A DNA stretch of 64,000 bases from Maridesulfovibrio sp. (GTDB lineage: Bacteria > Desulfobacterota > Desulfovibrionia > Desulfovibrionales > Desulfovibrionaceae): positions 310,001 to 374,000 of the forward strand of contig NZ_OY781616.1 in NCBI RefSeq assembly GCF_963677005.1, written 5' to 3'. Below, piece after piece: positions 10,441-19,732 of the stretch; the first letter of the stretch is position 1; each line of letters begins with the position of its first letter. Made by a program: the position numbers and the translations under genes. Below the pieces are notes generated by a model. The model saw only the letters and a list, made by a program, of their open reading frames with translations, made no database searches and was not told the DNA's origin.

Positions 10441-10480
10441 AAAACCCGGATCAAGGTAACTCGATCCGGGTTTTTTATTT
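10441..10480 (+). terminator. bidirectional terminator, STAS gene / RND operon
   Basis: A perfect 12-bp stem AAAACCCGGATC with its complement at 10463-10474, then TTTTTTATTTTG. The A-run on the left side also gives a U-tract on the - strand, so it can end the convergent efflux operon too. Confidence 0.85.
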
Positions 10481-10499
10481 TGTGGTGCAGGCGGTTAGC

Positions 10500-13400
10500 T
10501 TAGTCGTGCTTGTGCGGTATGCCCAGCAGATCTCGCTTCGCCCGTCCGCGTTCGTACGACCATTTCTGGTAAGCATCCATATAAGTATAGAAGACCGGAG
10601 TAAGGAACAGGGTTACAACCTGCGAGAGAATCAGGCCGCCGACAATGGCCAGTCCCATGGGCTGGCGGGCCTGTGCTCCTGCCCCAAGTCCCAGAGCGAT
10701 GGGCATGGCTCCGGCAATGGCCGCAATAGTGGTCATCATGATCGGCCGGAATCTTTCAAGAGAGCCTTTTATGGCGGCATCCTCCGGTGACAGATGATCT
10801 TTTTCTTCGGCCTCCAGAGCAAAGTCCACGACCATGATGGCATTCTTTTTAACAATACCGATCAGCATGATGACCCCCACGATTCCGAACAGGTCCAGAT
10901 CCTTTCCGAACAGGGTCAGAGTCAGCAGCCCGCCGATGGCTGCTGAGGGCAGCCCGGAGATGATGGTTATTGGGTGGATTGCGCTTTCGTAGAGGATACC
11001 AAGGATCATGTAGATGACGAAAACAGCCACTCCAAGCAGGAAAAACACGCTGGACATGGATTTTTGGAATTCATCCGCTGTTCCTTCAAAGTTGGAGACA
11101 ACGGTGTCCGGAAGCTTGTCCAGGGCCAGTTTGTTGATTGCGGCCGTGGCATCACTCAATGAATATCCGGGAGCGATGTTGAAGGAATATGTTACCGAGG
11201 GCAGCATACCGGTGTGGTTGACCTGCATGGGGCCAGGTTTTTCTTCAAAGGTTGCGATTGTGTCCAGCCGGATGAGTTCGCCGTTCTTGTTGGGAACGTA
11301 CAGCTTCATCAGGTCTCGCGGGTCGCGCTGATTGAAGGGCAGCACCTGCAGAATTACCCAGTACTGGTCCGTATCACCATAGATGGTAGAAACCTTGCGC
11401 TCCGAGTATGCGGAGTTGAGGGTGTTCTCTATGTCGTGCGCCGTTACATTATAATATGAAGCCTTATCTCGATCTATCTTGACCCAGAGTTCCGGGTTGT
11501 TGTCCAGCAGGTCGGAGGTAAGCCCGGTCAGGAACGGTATCTGGCGCAGGTCCATTTCGAAAACGGGCGCGATGGCGAACAGTTCGCTCTGGTTCGGAGC
11601 CTGTATGGTGTACTGGTAGAGGTTCTTGGTCGACTTAGCCGTAAGGCGGATCATGGGCGGGTTCTGTATCCAGCACATGATACCCGGTTCATTGTTGAGC
11701 TTGAACATCAGTTCGCGGGCCACTTCATCGGCGGTCAGTTTGCGTTCATCCGGCGGAACCAGCATCGGGAATACGTAGCCCTGGTTTTTGATCGGTGCGC
11801 CTGCAACGGTGATGAAGTTTTTGATGTTCTTGTCGGCCGCCAGTATCGGTTCCAGTTTTTTGATGTGATCTTTCATTGCATTATAGGAAATTCCCTGCTT
11901 GGCCTGCGCGAAGCCCTGGCAGTAGCTCATGTCGTCCGTGGGCAGAAATCCTTTGGGGATGGCAATGAAGAAATGCACCGTGGCCAGCAGTATGAGAAGT
12001 GCCGCAAACATGGTTGCCCTGCGGTGGCGCATGACGAAATGAAGTGCTCGTTCGTATTGGTGAAGCAGGAAATCGAAAACCGGATCGGATTCCGAAATTT
12101 TGCTGCCCGGCTTCAGCATCCGGCTTGCCAGCATGGGGGTCATGGTCAGCGAGACAACCCCGGAAGCAAGGATTGCAACAGTGATGGTCATGGCGAATTC
12201 ATGCAGGATACGTCCGATAATCCCGGACATATACATGAGCGGGATGAATACGACAGCCAGCGACAGGGTCATTGAAATGATGGTGAACGTAATCTGCTTG
12301 GCTCCGTCTCGTGCGGCCTGATATGGCTTTTTGCCCATTTCAAGGTGCCTGACCACGTTTTCGATCATGACAACCGCATCGTCCACAACGAATCCTACCG
12401 ACAGGGTCAAAGCCAGCAGTGACAGAGTATCCAGCGAGTACCCCAGCACATACATGATCGCAAAGGTGAACACGATCGAGACCGGAACGGCGATTGATGC
12501 TATGAGGGTCGCTGATATGTTTTTCAGGAAGAAGAATATAACGCAGATGACGAAGAAAATGGCCAGCAGCAGGGTTTCCTGCACATCGTTTACCGCGGCC
12601 TTGATGGGCTCGGAACGGTCATAAAGGACCTGCATGTTGATGCCTGCCGGAATCTGCTGCCTGATGGTGGGCAGCATTTTTATGATTGTTTCGCAGACAT
12701 CAATGGTATTCGAACCCGGCTGTTTCTGGATAGCGATGATTATGGCGCGTTTACCGTTGACCCATGATCCGGATTTGTCCGACTGGATAGAGTTTAGAAC
12801 TGTGCCGACCTGGGAGAGCCGCACGGTCCGCCCTTCATCCGATTCGAAGATCATGGGCATGAATTCTTCGGCCGTTTTAAGCTGGCCTGTGGATTCCACG
12901 GTCATGGATTGCAGTTTGTTGTCCAGTGTACCCACAGGTTCCTTGACATTCTGGCTGGCAATGGCCTGACGGAGGGTCTCCAGGTTTATACCGCGTGCAG
13001 CCAGTTTTTCAGGGTTGACCTGAACCCTGACCGCCAGTTTGGATTCCCCGTATACCTGAACCTTGGAAACACCGTTGACCATGGAGATGGTGTCGGTGAG
13101 AAATGTCGTGGTGTACTCGTTGACTTTGTAGAGGGGCAGTGAGTCAGACCAGATCGCCATATAGAGCACCGGGTCGTCCGCGGGGTTTACCTTTTCATAA
13201 TACGGCGGCTGGGGCAGGTCGGAGGGCAGGTTTCCTGATGCTCTCGAAATGGCCGCCTGGGTATCCGAAGCCGCACCGTCAATATTGCGGTCAAGATCGA
13301 ACTGCAGGGTTATCTGAGTCTGCCCCAGCGAGTTTACAGAGCTCATGGAGCGCAGCCCCGGAGTGGACGTGAATTCCTTTTCCAGCGGGGTGGCGACGGA

Positions 13401-13583
13401 AGAAGCCATGGTGGAAGGGCTTGCCCCCGGCAGCGAGGCCGTAACCTGCAGAGTGGGAAATTCAACGGCTGGCAGGTAGCTGACCGGAAGACTCAGGTAG
13501 CCCACAATGCCGAAGAAAACCATGCCGATGACCACCAGAGTGGTCATGACCGGGCGTCCGATGAATGTTTCCGTGATGTTCAT
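10500..13583 (-). CDS. RND efflux pump, inner-membrane permease (HAE1/MdtB-C type)
   Basis: A 1027-residue RND transporter, the full length for the family, that exports drugs or other hydrophobic compounds across the envelope using the proton gradient. Visible are the first helix and the two large periplasmic loops, and the TM4 proton-relay pair in VGFVVDDAVVMIEN (about residue 410). The late helices contain GIVGVIMLIGIVKKNAIMVVDFALE, given here only to locate the duplicated half near residue 915. It starts two bases after the adaptor stop codon, forming a two-gene operon. No outer-membrane TolC-like gene is adjacent. It ends at the shared terminator. Confidence 0.93.
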   Translation of the reverse strand: MNITETFIGRPVMTTLVVIGMVFFGIVGYLSLPVSYLPAVEFPTLQVTASLPGASPSTMASSVATPLEKEFTSTPGLRSMSSVNSLGQTQITLQFDLDRNIDGAASDTQAAISRASGNLPSDLPQPPYYEKVNPADDPVLYMAIWSDSLPLYKVNEYTTTFLTDTISMVNGVSKVQVYGESKLAVRVQVNPEKLAARGINLETLRQAIASQNVKEPVGTLDNKLQSMTVESTGQLKTAEEFMPMIFESDEGRTVRLSQVGTVLNSIQSDKSGSWVNGKRAIIIAIQKQPGSNTIDVCETIIKMLPTIRQQIPAGINMQVLYDRSEPIKAAVNDVQETLLLAIFFVICVIFFFLKNISATLIASIAVPVSIVFTFAIMYVLGYSLDTLSLLALTLSVGFVVDDAVVMIENVVRHLEMGKKPYQAARDGAKQITFTIISMTLSLAVVFIPLMYMSGIIGRILHEFAMTITVAILASGVVSLTMTPMLASRMLKPGSKISESDPVFDFLLHQYERALHFVMRHRRATMFAALLILLATVHFFIAIPKGFLPTDDMSYCQGFAQAKQGISYNAMKDHIKKLEPILAADKNIKNFITVAGAPIKNQGYVFPMLVPPDERKLTADEVARELMFKLNNEPGIMCWIQNPPMIRLTAKSTKNLYQYTIQAPNQSELFAIAPVFEMDLRQIPFLTGLTSDLLDNNPELWVKIDRDKASYYNVTAHDIENTLNSAYSERKVSTIYGDTDQYWVILQVLPFNQRDPRDLMKLYVPNKNGELIRLDTIATFEEKPGPMQVNHTGMLPSVTYSFNIAPGYSLSDATAAINKLALDKLPDTVVSNFEGTADEFQKSMSSVFFLLGVAVFVIYMILGILYESAIHPITIISGLPSAAIGGLLTLTLFGKDLDLFGIVGVIMLIGIVKKNAIMVVDFALEAEEKDHLSPEDAAIKGSLERFRPIMMTTIAAIAGAMPIALGLGAGAQARQPMGLAIVGGLILSQVVTLFLTPVFYTYMDAYQKWSYERGRAKRDLLGIPHKHD

Positions 13584-13585
13584 TG

Positions 13586-14737
13586 TTATTCACCGTTTCC
13601 GTCTTTGGCAGCGGTTTCTTCCGTATGGGGATTCTTTAACACGACTCTGGCGCCGGGATAGAGGCGCAGCTGTCCGTCGGTGACTATTGTCTCCTGATCC
13701 TTGAGCCCCGCGCTTATTATATCCACTTTTCCAGATCTGCGCTGTACGGTGACGGGGCGCATGTCAACAGTGCTGTTCTGGTGCATGACCCAGATGAACT
13801 TCCCGTTCGGGCCGGTACAGGTGGCCTGCATCGGAACCTGGATTATTTTTTCCTTGTAGAGGTTGAGCCTGATGCTGACGTAGTTTCCCGGCCAGAGTAT
13901 TCTGTCCGCATTGTCGAAACTGGCCTGCATCCAGATGGTGCCGGTGTTGATATCCACGTTGTTGTCTATGAAAGTGAGTCTGCCTGTCTCCGGTTTGCCC
14001 TGATCTTCGGAGATGGCAATAACTTCAAGAGTGGAGTTGGCGGCGTATCTCTGCACTTCCGGCAGATATCTCTGAGGCAGGTAGAAATCCACTGCAATCG
14101 GTGAAATTTCGTTTATGACCACCAGCTTGTCCTTGTTTTCCTCAATGAGGTTTCCTGCGGTGGGGTAGATGTATCCGGCCAGACCGTCGATAGGCGACCT
14201 TATGAAGCAGTAGTTGAGGTCGTTCTGCGCGTCTTTGAGCTTGGCCTGAGTCACAGCAATGGCATCGCTGGCTGTTTTCATGTCCAGTCGTTTCTGTTCG
14301 AAGTTCTCTTCGCTGACCACTTTTCGCCGTACGAGATCGCGATACCTGTTGTAGTCCCTTTTTGCCTGTTCGTATTTGGTTATGTCCGAAGCAAGTTCAG
14401 CCTTGAGCTGTCTTATGGACGCTTCGTAAGGAGATGGATCCATTGTGAAGAGCTGCTGCCCCTGAGTGACATACTCACCGTTGCTGATAAATACTTTGCT
14501 CAGATATCCGCTTACTCTCGACCTGACCGTGATTGATTTTATGGCTTTGACCGTACCGATTGCAGACAGATAATACGGCGTGTCCACCAGTTTCGCCTTG
14601 GCGACTGAGATTGGTGCCGGTGGCATCTGCTGTACTTTTTCTTTTTTCTTGCAGCCGATCAGAAATACGCCGGTGGTGGCGATAAGCAGCAGGACAATCA
14701 GTCTCAGTGCGCTGTTTTGAATGGCGGGGGCTTTCAT
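13586..14737 (-). CDS. RND efflux periplasmic adaptor lipoprotein
   Basis: A 383-residue membrane fusion protein that links the permease to an outer-membrane channel. The N terminus has a signal peptide with lipobox LIGC (Cys about residue 28). The lipoyl/hairpin region (about 60-200) contains the coiled-coil hairpin QLKAELASDITKYEQAKRD, followed by beta-barrel and membrane-proximal domains. The ATG at 14737 is preferred because AAGGAGAAGG lies upstream; an upstream TTG in frame would put the Shine-Dalgarno inside the protein. It is first in the operon with the permease. Confidence 0.9.
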   Translation of the reverse strand: MKAPAIQNSALRLIVLLLIATTGVFLIGCKKKEKVQQMPPAPISVAKAKLVDTPYYLSAIGTVKAIKSITVRSRVSGYLSKVFISNGEYVTQGQQLFTMDPSPYEASIRQLKAELASDITKYEQAKRDYNRYRDLVRRKVVSEENFEQKRLDMKTASDAIAVTQAKLKDAQNDLNYCFIRSPIDGLAGYIYPTAGNLIEENKDKLVVINEISPIAVDFYLPQRYLPEVQRYAANSTLEVIAISEDQGKPETGRLTFIDNNVDINTGTIWMQASFDNADRILWPGNYVSIRLNLYKEKIIQVPMQATCTGPNGKFIWVMHQNSTVDMRPVTVQRRSGKVDIISAGLKDQETIVTDGQLRLYPGARVVLKNPHTEETAAKDGNGE

Positions 14738-14902
14738 GGGGACCTTCTCCTTCAACTGGGTATATTTGATTCAAGCTATACCCTAAACCCCTGTTGCTTT
14801 GAAGCATCTTTTGGCAAGTGCAGCAAAAGTATAAAGACGTTTTTGTATTTATTTGTAAAATAGCTTGATTTAAGGCTTCTAAAAAGGCAATTAGGGGCAG
14901 TT

Positions 14903-14922
14903 CATGTGACATGTGTTACATG
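14903..14922. promoter_or_regulatory. CRP/FNR-family-like palindrome
   Basis: A near-perfect 20-bp inverted repeat with the core TGTGA-N6-TTACA, close to the half-sites used by CRP/FNR-family regulators, including the HcpR type known from sulfate reducers. It lies in the divergent region between the efflux operon and the DAK2/DegV gene, so it could control either one. One half-site base differs from the symmetrical form. Confidence 0.35.
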
Positions 14923-14960
14923 TTTGCGCCAACAAGAATAAAAACAAATTCATTCCCAGT

Positions 14961-16763
14961 ATGGTAACAGCAAATACAGTCAGAATCGATTATGTCGACG
15001 GTGTGCGGTTCAGGAGAGGGGTCGTAGCAGCGGCCGGAAGGCTCATAGCCAATTCTCCCCATCTTGATGCAATCAATGTCTTTCCCGTTCCTGACGGTGA
15101 TACCGGGGCCAATATGGCCGGGACCATGCGAAGTATAGTCAGTTCCACCGGTAAATCAGTGGAACGTTCCCTTGAAAAGATGTCCGCAATCATCGCCGAA
15201 TCTGCCCTTGACGGGGCCAAGGGTAATTCCGGGGCAATTCTGGCTCAGTTTCTGTGCGGCTTTGCTGAAGGGGTTAAGGATTTGCCCAAGGTGTCTCCCG
15301 CCGACTTTGTCCGGGCCGCGTCCATGGCAGCCAAACGTTCCTGCGAAGCTATTTCCGAACCCAAGGACGGAACCATCCTGAGTGTTATCAGGGATTGGGC
15401 CGCCCATCTGCATGCCAATGGCGAGACCTACGGTGATTTCTACCATCTTCTTTCGGATTCTCTGGATTTTGCCAGAAAGTCTGCAGTCTCCACCACAGAA
15501 AAACTTGCTGAACTAAAAAACGCCGGCGTTGTCGATGCCGGAGCCCAGGGCTTTGTCTATCTCCTTGAAGGAATTGTCGATCTGCTTGAACACGGACGCA
15601 TAGAAAAGGGATTCCTTTCCGTGGGCAAGGGAGCCGTCTCCGTTCCCGGGGTTCAGGACAGGGTTGCTGTGGATGAGCTTGAATTCCGATTCTGCACCGA
15701 ATTTCTTCTGAAAGGCGAAAATATAAACCGGGAAGCCGTGCGCGCAGCCATAAGCGGTTTCGGTGACAGCCTAATCGTGGCCGGATTGCCCGGTTCGGTA
15801 AAGGTTCATATCCACACCAACGAACCCGGCACTGTAGAGAAAGTGGTTTCCGGATTCGCCGAGGTCGTCAAACGCAAGGTTGACGATATGCTGGTGCAGC
15901 ACAAACGTCTTCTTGTTGAAGGACGCAAGGTCGGTGTGCTGACCGACAGCACCAGCGACATTCCTCTGGATATTCAGAATGAACTGGATATCCGCACGGT
16001 TCCTTTGCGCCTGTCCATTGATGATTGCGAGTATGTGGACAAGGTGACCATTTCACCTGAAGAATTTTACAGAAGACTCCCTGGTTCCAGAACGGCAAGA
16101 ACTTCGCAGCCTTCACCCGGCGATCTGAAACGGGCTTATACCTCGGTGTGTTCAGACTATGAAGATGTAGTCTCGATCCATGTCGCGGGAGTGCTCAGCG
16201 GAACTTACCAGAATGCTCTGACCGTAAGCGGTGAACTTGATAACGTGACCGCTCTGGACGGCAGAATGGTTACCGTCGGACTCGGTCTGCCTGTTATTGA
16301 AGCAGCCAGGGCAGCCGGAAAAGGTGCTTCTGCTGCCGAGGTAAGGCGCGTGGCCGAGCGGGCCATTGAGAACGTTAAAATTTTTGTCACCATAGATACT
16401 CTGGACTACGTTGTCCGCGGCGGGCGGATGAGCAAGGGGCAGGGATTTCTGGCCAAGGCGCTCAATATCAAGCCCATTCTGCAGTTTGTAGATGAAGGCA
16501 AGCCCAAGGTTGTGGCCAAGTCTTTCGGCCGCAGGCGGCAGGAAGATTCTCTGCTCAGACTGGTTCGCGAAAATGCATATGGTCGCGGAAACCTGCGTTA
16601 TGCCATCGCGCACGCGGATGCCTTAGGAACCGCTGAGCGTTTTGCCCGCATTCTCCATGACGAGTTCGGTGTTGCCCCGGAATACATTACCGAGGCCTCC
16701 CCCGTGCTTGGACTGCACAGTGGCCCCGGAGCCTGTGCTGTTGCTTTTCTGGTGGATGACTAG
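14961..16763 (+). CDS. DAK2-DegV fusion, FakA/FakB-like fatty acid kinase
   Basis: A 600-residue protein. Residues about 15-200 are a DAK2-type nucleotide-binding domain with the Mg/ATP motif INVFPVPDGDTGANMAG and GAKGNSGAILAQ. The middle domain carries FCTEFLL and VHIHTNEPG, matching the Cys and His-x-His zinc site of FakA. The C-terminal 280 residues are a DegV/FakB fatty-acid-binding domain beginning VGVLTDSTSDIP. In bacteria where it is studied, FakA phosphorylates a fatty acid held by separate FakB; here both parts appear in one chain (inference). The start is uncertain: ATG 14961 fits the domain edge but no Shine-Dalgarno is clear, and GTG 14913 is an alternative. Confidence 0.8.
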   Translation: MVTANTVRIDYVDGVRFRRGVVAAAGRLIANSPHLDAINVFPVPDGDTGANMAGTMRSIVSSTGKSVERSLEKMSAIIAESALDGAKGNSGAILAQFLCGFAEGVKDLPKVSPADFVRAASMAAKRSCEAISEPKDGTILSVIRDWAAHLHANGETYGDFYHLLSDSLDFARKSAVSTTEKLAELKNAGVVDAGAQGFVYLLEGIVDLLEHGRIEKGFLSVGKGAVSVPGVQDRVAVDELEFRFCTEFLLKGENINREAVRAAISGFGDSLIVAGLPGSVKVHIHTNEPGTVEKVVSGFAEVVKRKVDDMLVQHKRLLVEGRKVGVLTDSTSDIPLDIQNELDIRTVPLRLSIDDCEYVDKVTISPEEFYRRLPGSRTARTSQPSPGDLKRAYTSVCSDYEDVVSIHVAGVLSGTYQNALTVSGELDNVTALDGRMVTVGLGLPVIEAARAAGKGASAAEVRRVAERAIENVKIFVTIDTLDYVVRGGRMSKGQGFLAKALNIKPILQFVDEGKPKVVAKSFGRRRQEDSLLRLVRENAYGRGNLRYAIAHADALGTAERFARILHDEFGVAPEYITEASPVLGLHSGPGACAVAFLVDD

Positions 16764-16816
16764 GATTGTTGAAATGGCATAGTGATTCCGCCAGCAGATC
16801 AGATTGTTTTTGTATA

Positions 16817-16848
16817 ACGGGTTCGGTTTTTCCGAGCCCGTTTTTTTA
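16817..16848 (+). terminator. intrinsic terminator after DAK2-DegV gene
   Basis: The stem ACGGGTTCGG with its complement at 16832-16841 (one G-U), a T-rich loop, then TTTTTTTATT. Confidence 0.85.
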
Positions 16849-17328
16849 TTGTTTTGGGCTCAGGGTAGGGCGGATTCGGTTGTATCGTTGAGTTGGAAAT
16901 GGATATATGACATTTTTTTTAAAAAATTTAAGAAAAATAAATGGCGATTTTCATGTTTTGAAAAGATAAATTCTCTTTTTTGTAGATTTGTTTCCCAAGA
17001 TTAAATGTTGTCGCTTAAAATTGCATCGCTATGACAATCGTTGTCATTACTGTGTTTTCACACTCCGGTTGTTTTTGCTGTCTTTTGAGAATGTGTTTTC
17101 GTTTTGCAATATGGGGAAGTTATTTTTTTTATTATACATAAATGGAAAAAACCAATGGGTTCCTTGACTTTTTTCTGTTTTAAGCTATGAATATTTTTCA
17201 CTCTTGAATTTTGGGCGTTTGGACCGGGAATATTAAAATGGCTGTCCGTTTATTAAAAAACGGCATTATTTTGATGAAACAGCGCGCTCTTAAATTGTAA
17301 ACGGCACGGGAGGTCGGAGTTTAACATT
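16849..17328. other. AT-rich intergenic region before amino acid ABC operon
   Basis: 480 bases, very A/T-rich with several T-runs and no coding frame I would support. A plausible promoter lies at 17164-17191, giving a leader of about 130 bases. No riboswitch or repeat was recognised. Confidence 0.5.
17164..17191 (+). promoter_or_regulatory. sigma-70 promoter, amino acid ABC operon
   Basis: TTGACT (17164-17169), a 16-base spacer, TATGAA (17186-17191). It is the best match in the 480-base region before the ABC transporter genes. Confidence 0.5.
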
Positions 17329-18057
17329 ATGGCCATGATCGAAATTAAGAATCTCCACAAGTGGTACGGGGAGTTCCATGTTCTCAAAGGCATAAACGAC
17401 CATGTCGACAAGGGCGAGGTACTTGTTATCTGCGGGCCGAGCGGGTCGGGAAAGAGTACTTTCATCCGCTGTATCAACAGGCTTGAAGACTATCAGAAAG
17501 GGACAATCACCTTTGACGGAAAGGACATTCTTGACAAGAGTGTAAACATCAATGATCTGCGGGCCGAAATAGGAATAGTTTTTCAGCAGTTCAACCTTTA
17601 TCCCCACCTTACCGTTCTTGATAACGTCACCCTGGCACCGCTCAAGGTGCGCAATGTGCCCAGGGGAGAGGCGGAAGAAACGGCCCTTTATCTTCTCGAA
17701 AGAGTGGGTATCCACGACCAGGCCCACAAGTATCCGGCCGAACTTTCCGGCGGGCAGCAGCAGCGTGTGGCCATCGCGCGGGCACTGGCCATGAAGCCTA
17801 AGGCCATGCTTTTTGATGAACCCACGTCCGCTCTCGATCCGGAAATGATCAACGAAGTTCTGAATGTTATGAAGGATCTTGCCCGCGAGGGCATGACCAT
17901 GCTTTGTGTCACCCACGAAATGGGCTTTGCCCGCGAAGTGGCTGATCGGGTTATTTTCATGGATGGCGGGGAGGTCATTGAACAGGCTCCTCCGGAGCAG
18001 TTCTTCAAGAACCCCGGTCATGAAAGAACCAAGTTATTCTTGAAGGAAATCCTGTAG
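17329..18057 (+). CDS. polar amino acid ABC transporter, ATPase (GlnQ type)
   Basis: A 242-residue ATP-binding subunit of the glutamine/glutamate/histidine family. It has Walker [10 protein letters not shown] (about residue 38), Q-loop [10 protein letters not shown], signature LSGGQQQR, Walker [13 protein letters not shown] and the H-loop THEMG. It energises import through the two permeases encoded downstream. It is first in a four-gene operon (ATPase, binding protein, two permeases). The ATG is preceded by GGGAGG at a rather long distance; a second in-frame ATG follows two codons later. Confidence 0.93.
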   Translation: MAMIEIKNLHKWYGEFHVLKGINDHVDKGEVLVICGPSGSGKSTFIRCINRLEDYQKGTITFDGKDILDKSVNINDLRAEIGIVFQQFNLYPHLTVLDNVTLAPLKVRNVPRGEAEETALYLLERVGIHDQAHKYPAELSGGQQQRVAIARALAMKPKAMLFDEPTSALDPEMINEVLNVMKDLAREGMTMLCVTHEMGFAREVADRVIFMDGGEVIEQAPPEQFFKNPGHERTKLFLKEIL

Positions 18058-18114
18058 CCGGCTGAACGGCCGCCGATGGGATTGAGCTAACCCTAAATTG
18101 TCCGGGAGGACCTG

Positions 18115-18930
18115 ATGAGAAGATTATCCATTGTTGTTGCCATGGTTCTGTCTCTGGCTCTTTGCGCTTCCGCCGCAATGGCCGACAAACTGCAGGAAGT
18201 GAAAGACCGCGGCGTCCTGATCTGCGGTGTTAAGGATGCTGTAGTTCCCTTCGGCTACATTGACGAAACTACCAAGAAACTTGTTGGGATGGATATCGAC
18301 ATCTGCAACTACATCGCAAATGAACTCGGCGTTAAGGCCGAATTCAAACCCGTAACTTCCGCAACCCGTATCCCCATGGTTGTCCAGGGTTCCATCGATC
18401 TGTCCGCAGCTACCATGACCCACAAGATCGCCCGTGATGACACCATCGACTTTTCCATCACCTACTTCATGGACGGCCAGAAGCTCCTGGTCAAGAAAGG
18501 TTCCGGCATCAAATCCGCCGCAGACCTGAAAGGAAAGAAAGTCGGTACCGCCAAAGGTTCCACTTCCGAACAGAACATCCTTGCTGCACAGCCTGACTGC
18601 AAGGTCCTTTCCTTTGAAGGATACCCCCAGGCTTTCCTCGCTCTGAAGCAGGGCAAGGTAAAGGCTGTCACCACCGACTCCACCATTCTCCTCGGTCTCA
18701 AGAATTCCGATCCCAATCCTGATAACTGGGAAATCGTAGGTGAGTTCATTTCTCCCGAACCTTACGGCATCGGCCTGCCTGAAAACGAATCCAACTTCCG
18801 CGATGCCGTGAACGTTGCTCTCATCAAAATGTGGAAGAGCGGCGAATACAAGAAAATATACGACAAGTGGTTCGGTCCCGACACCAAGTATTACCTGCCC
18901 CTTACCTGGGACATGGAAGTCTGGCCCTAA
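18115..18930 (+). CDS. polar amino acid ABC transporter, substrate-binding protein
   Basis: A 271-residue periplasmic binding protein of family 3. The signal peptide covers residues 1-23, with predicted cleavage after AMA. The mature protein has the typical start KLQEVKDRGVLICGV, an aromatic box (GYIDETTKKLVGMDIDIC) and the hinge GKKVGTAKGSTSEQN. A good GGGAGGACCTG ribosome site precedes the ATG. The ligand is probably glutamate, glutamine or a similar polar amino acid. The intercistronic hairpin just after it may raise the level of this message over the permeases. Confidence 0.92.
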   Translation: MRRLSIVVAMVLSLALCASAAMADKLQEVKDRGVLICGVKDAVVPFGYIDETTKKLVGMDIDICNYIANELGVKAEFKPVTSATRIPMVVQGSIDLSAATMTHKIARDDTIDFSITYFMDGQKLLVKKGSGIKSAADLKGKKVGTAKGSTSEQNILAAQPDCKVLSFEGYPQAFLALKQGKVKAVTTDSTILLGLKNSDPNPDNWEIVGEFISPEPYGIGLPENESNFRDAVNVALIKMWKSGEYKKIYDKWFGPDTKYYLPLTWDMEVWP

Positions 18931-18969
18931 GCCGCTTTTTCGGTCTTGATCCTAAGATGAATAAAAAAG

Positions 18970-18998
18970 GGAGAGGCGGTTTTTTCACGCCTCTCCCT
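18970..18998 (+). terminator. intercistronic hairpin after binding-protein gene
   Basis: The stem GGGAGAGGCG pairs with CGCCTCTCCC around a T-rich loop. No U-tract follows on the + strand, so it is more likely an mRNA-stabilising or partial-termination hairpin than a full stop. It would let the binding protein outnumber the permeases. Confidence 0.6.
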
Positions 18999-19018
18999 CA
19001 AAACAGCGGGTAGACGTT

Positions 19019-19720
19019 TTGAATTATCAGTTTGATTGGAACCTGGTTCTAAGCGGTAAATACGGCCAGTGGATTATTGACGGGATGGTTACCACCCTGC
19101 AGATCTCAGGGGTGTCCATAGTACTGACCCTGTTGCTGGGAACGGCTATTGCGGTAATGCGCATGTCCAAGTTCAAGCCGTTTGAGTGGTTCAGCTTCGC
19201 TTTTGTAGAGTTTTTCCGCAATACGCCTTTGCTCATTCAGATTTTTTTCTGGTATTTCGGCTCCTACGCAATACTTCCCGAAGCGGTCAACGAATGGCTT
19301 TATGACCATGATTTCGAGTTTGCCGCCGGTGTTATTTCGCTGACTGTATACACTGCCGCTTTCGTGGCCGAGGAAATCAGGGCCGGAATCTATTCCATTC
19401 CCAAGAATCAGCTTGAGGCTTCCCGTGCGACAGGGCTTTCGTTTCTGCAGTCCTACCGGTACGTTATTCTGCCGCAGGCATTCAGGATCATCATTCCGCC
19501 GCTTATTTCACAGTCGCTTAACCTGATCAAGAACTCTTCGCTGGTCATGACCATCGGTGTCATGGACCTGACTTACATGGCCCGCCAGATCGAATCCTAT
19601 ACTTTCCACGGGTTTGAGTCCTTCACAGTGGCGACGGTGATTTATCTGTGTATTTCCCTGATCGTGTCACTCATGATCAATATGTATAACAAGCATTTCC
19701 TTCTGCAAATTAAATACTAG
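19019..19720 (+). CDS. polar amino acid ABC transporter, permease 1
   Basis: A 233-residue HisM/GlnP-type permease with about five membrane helices. The EAA loop reads EASRATGLSFLQSYRYVILPQ (residues about 138-158). The start is TTG at 19019; no ATG in frame occurs early enough to keep the first helix. It sits right after the intercistronic hairpin and ends 12 bases before the second permease. It forms the membrane channel together with that protein. Confidence 0.9.
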   Translation: MNYQFDWNLVLSGKYGQWIIDGMVTTLQISGVSIVLTLLLGTAIAVMRMSKFKPFEWFSFAFVEFFRNTPLLIQIFFWYFGSYAILPEAVNEWLYDHDFEFAAGVISLTVYTAAFVAEEIRAGIYSIPKNQLEASRATGLSFLQSYRYVILPQAFRIIIPPLISQSLNLIKNSSLVMTIGVMDLTYMARQIESYTFHGFESFTVATVIYLCISLIVSLMINMYNKHFLLQIKY

Positions 19721-19732
19721 GAGTGACCTCAC

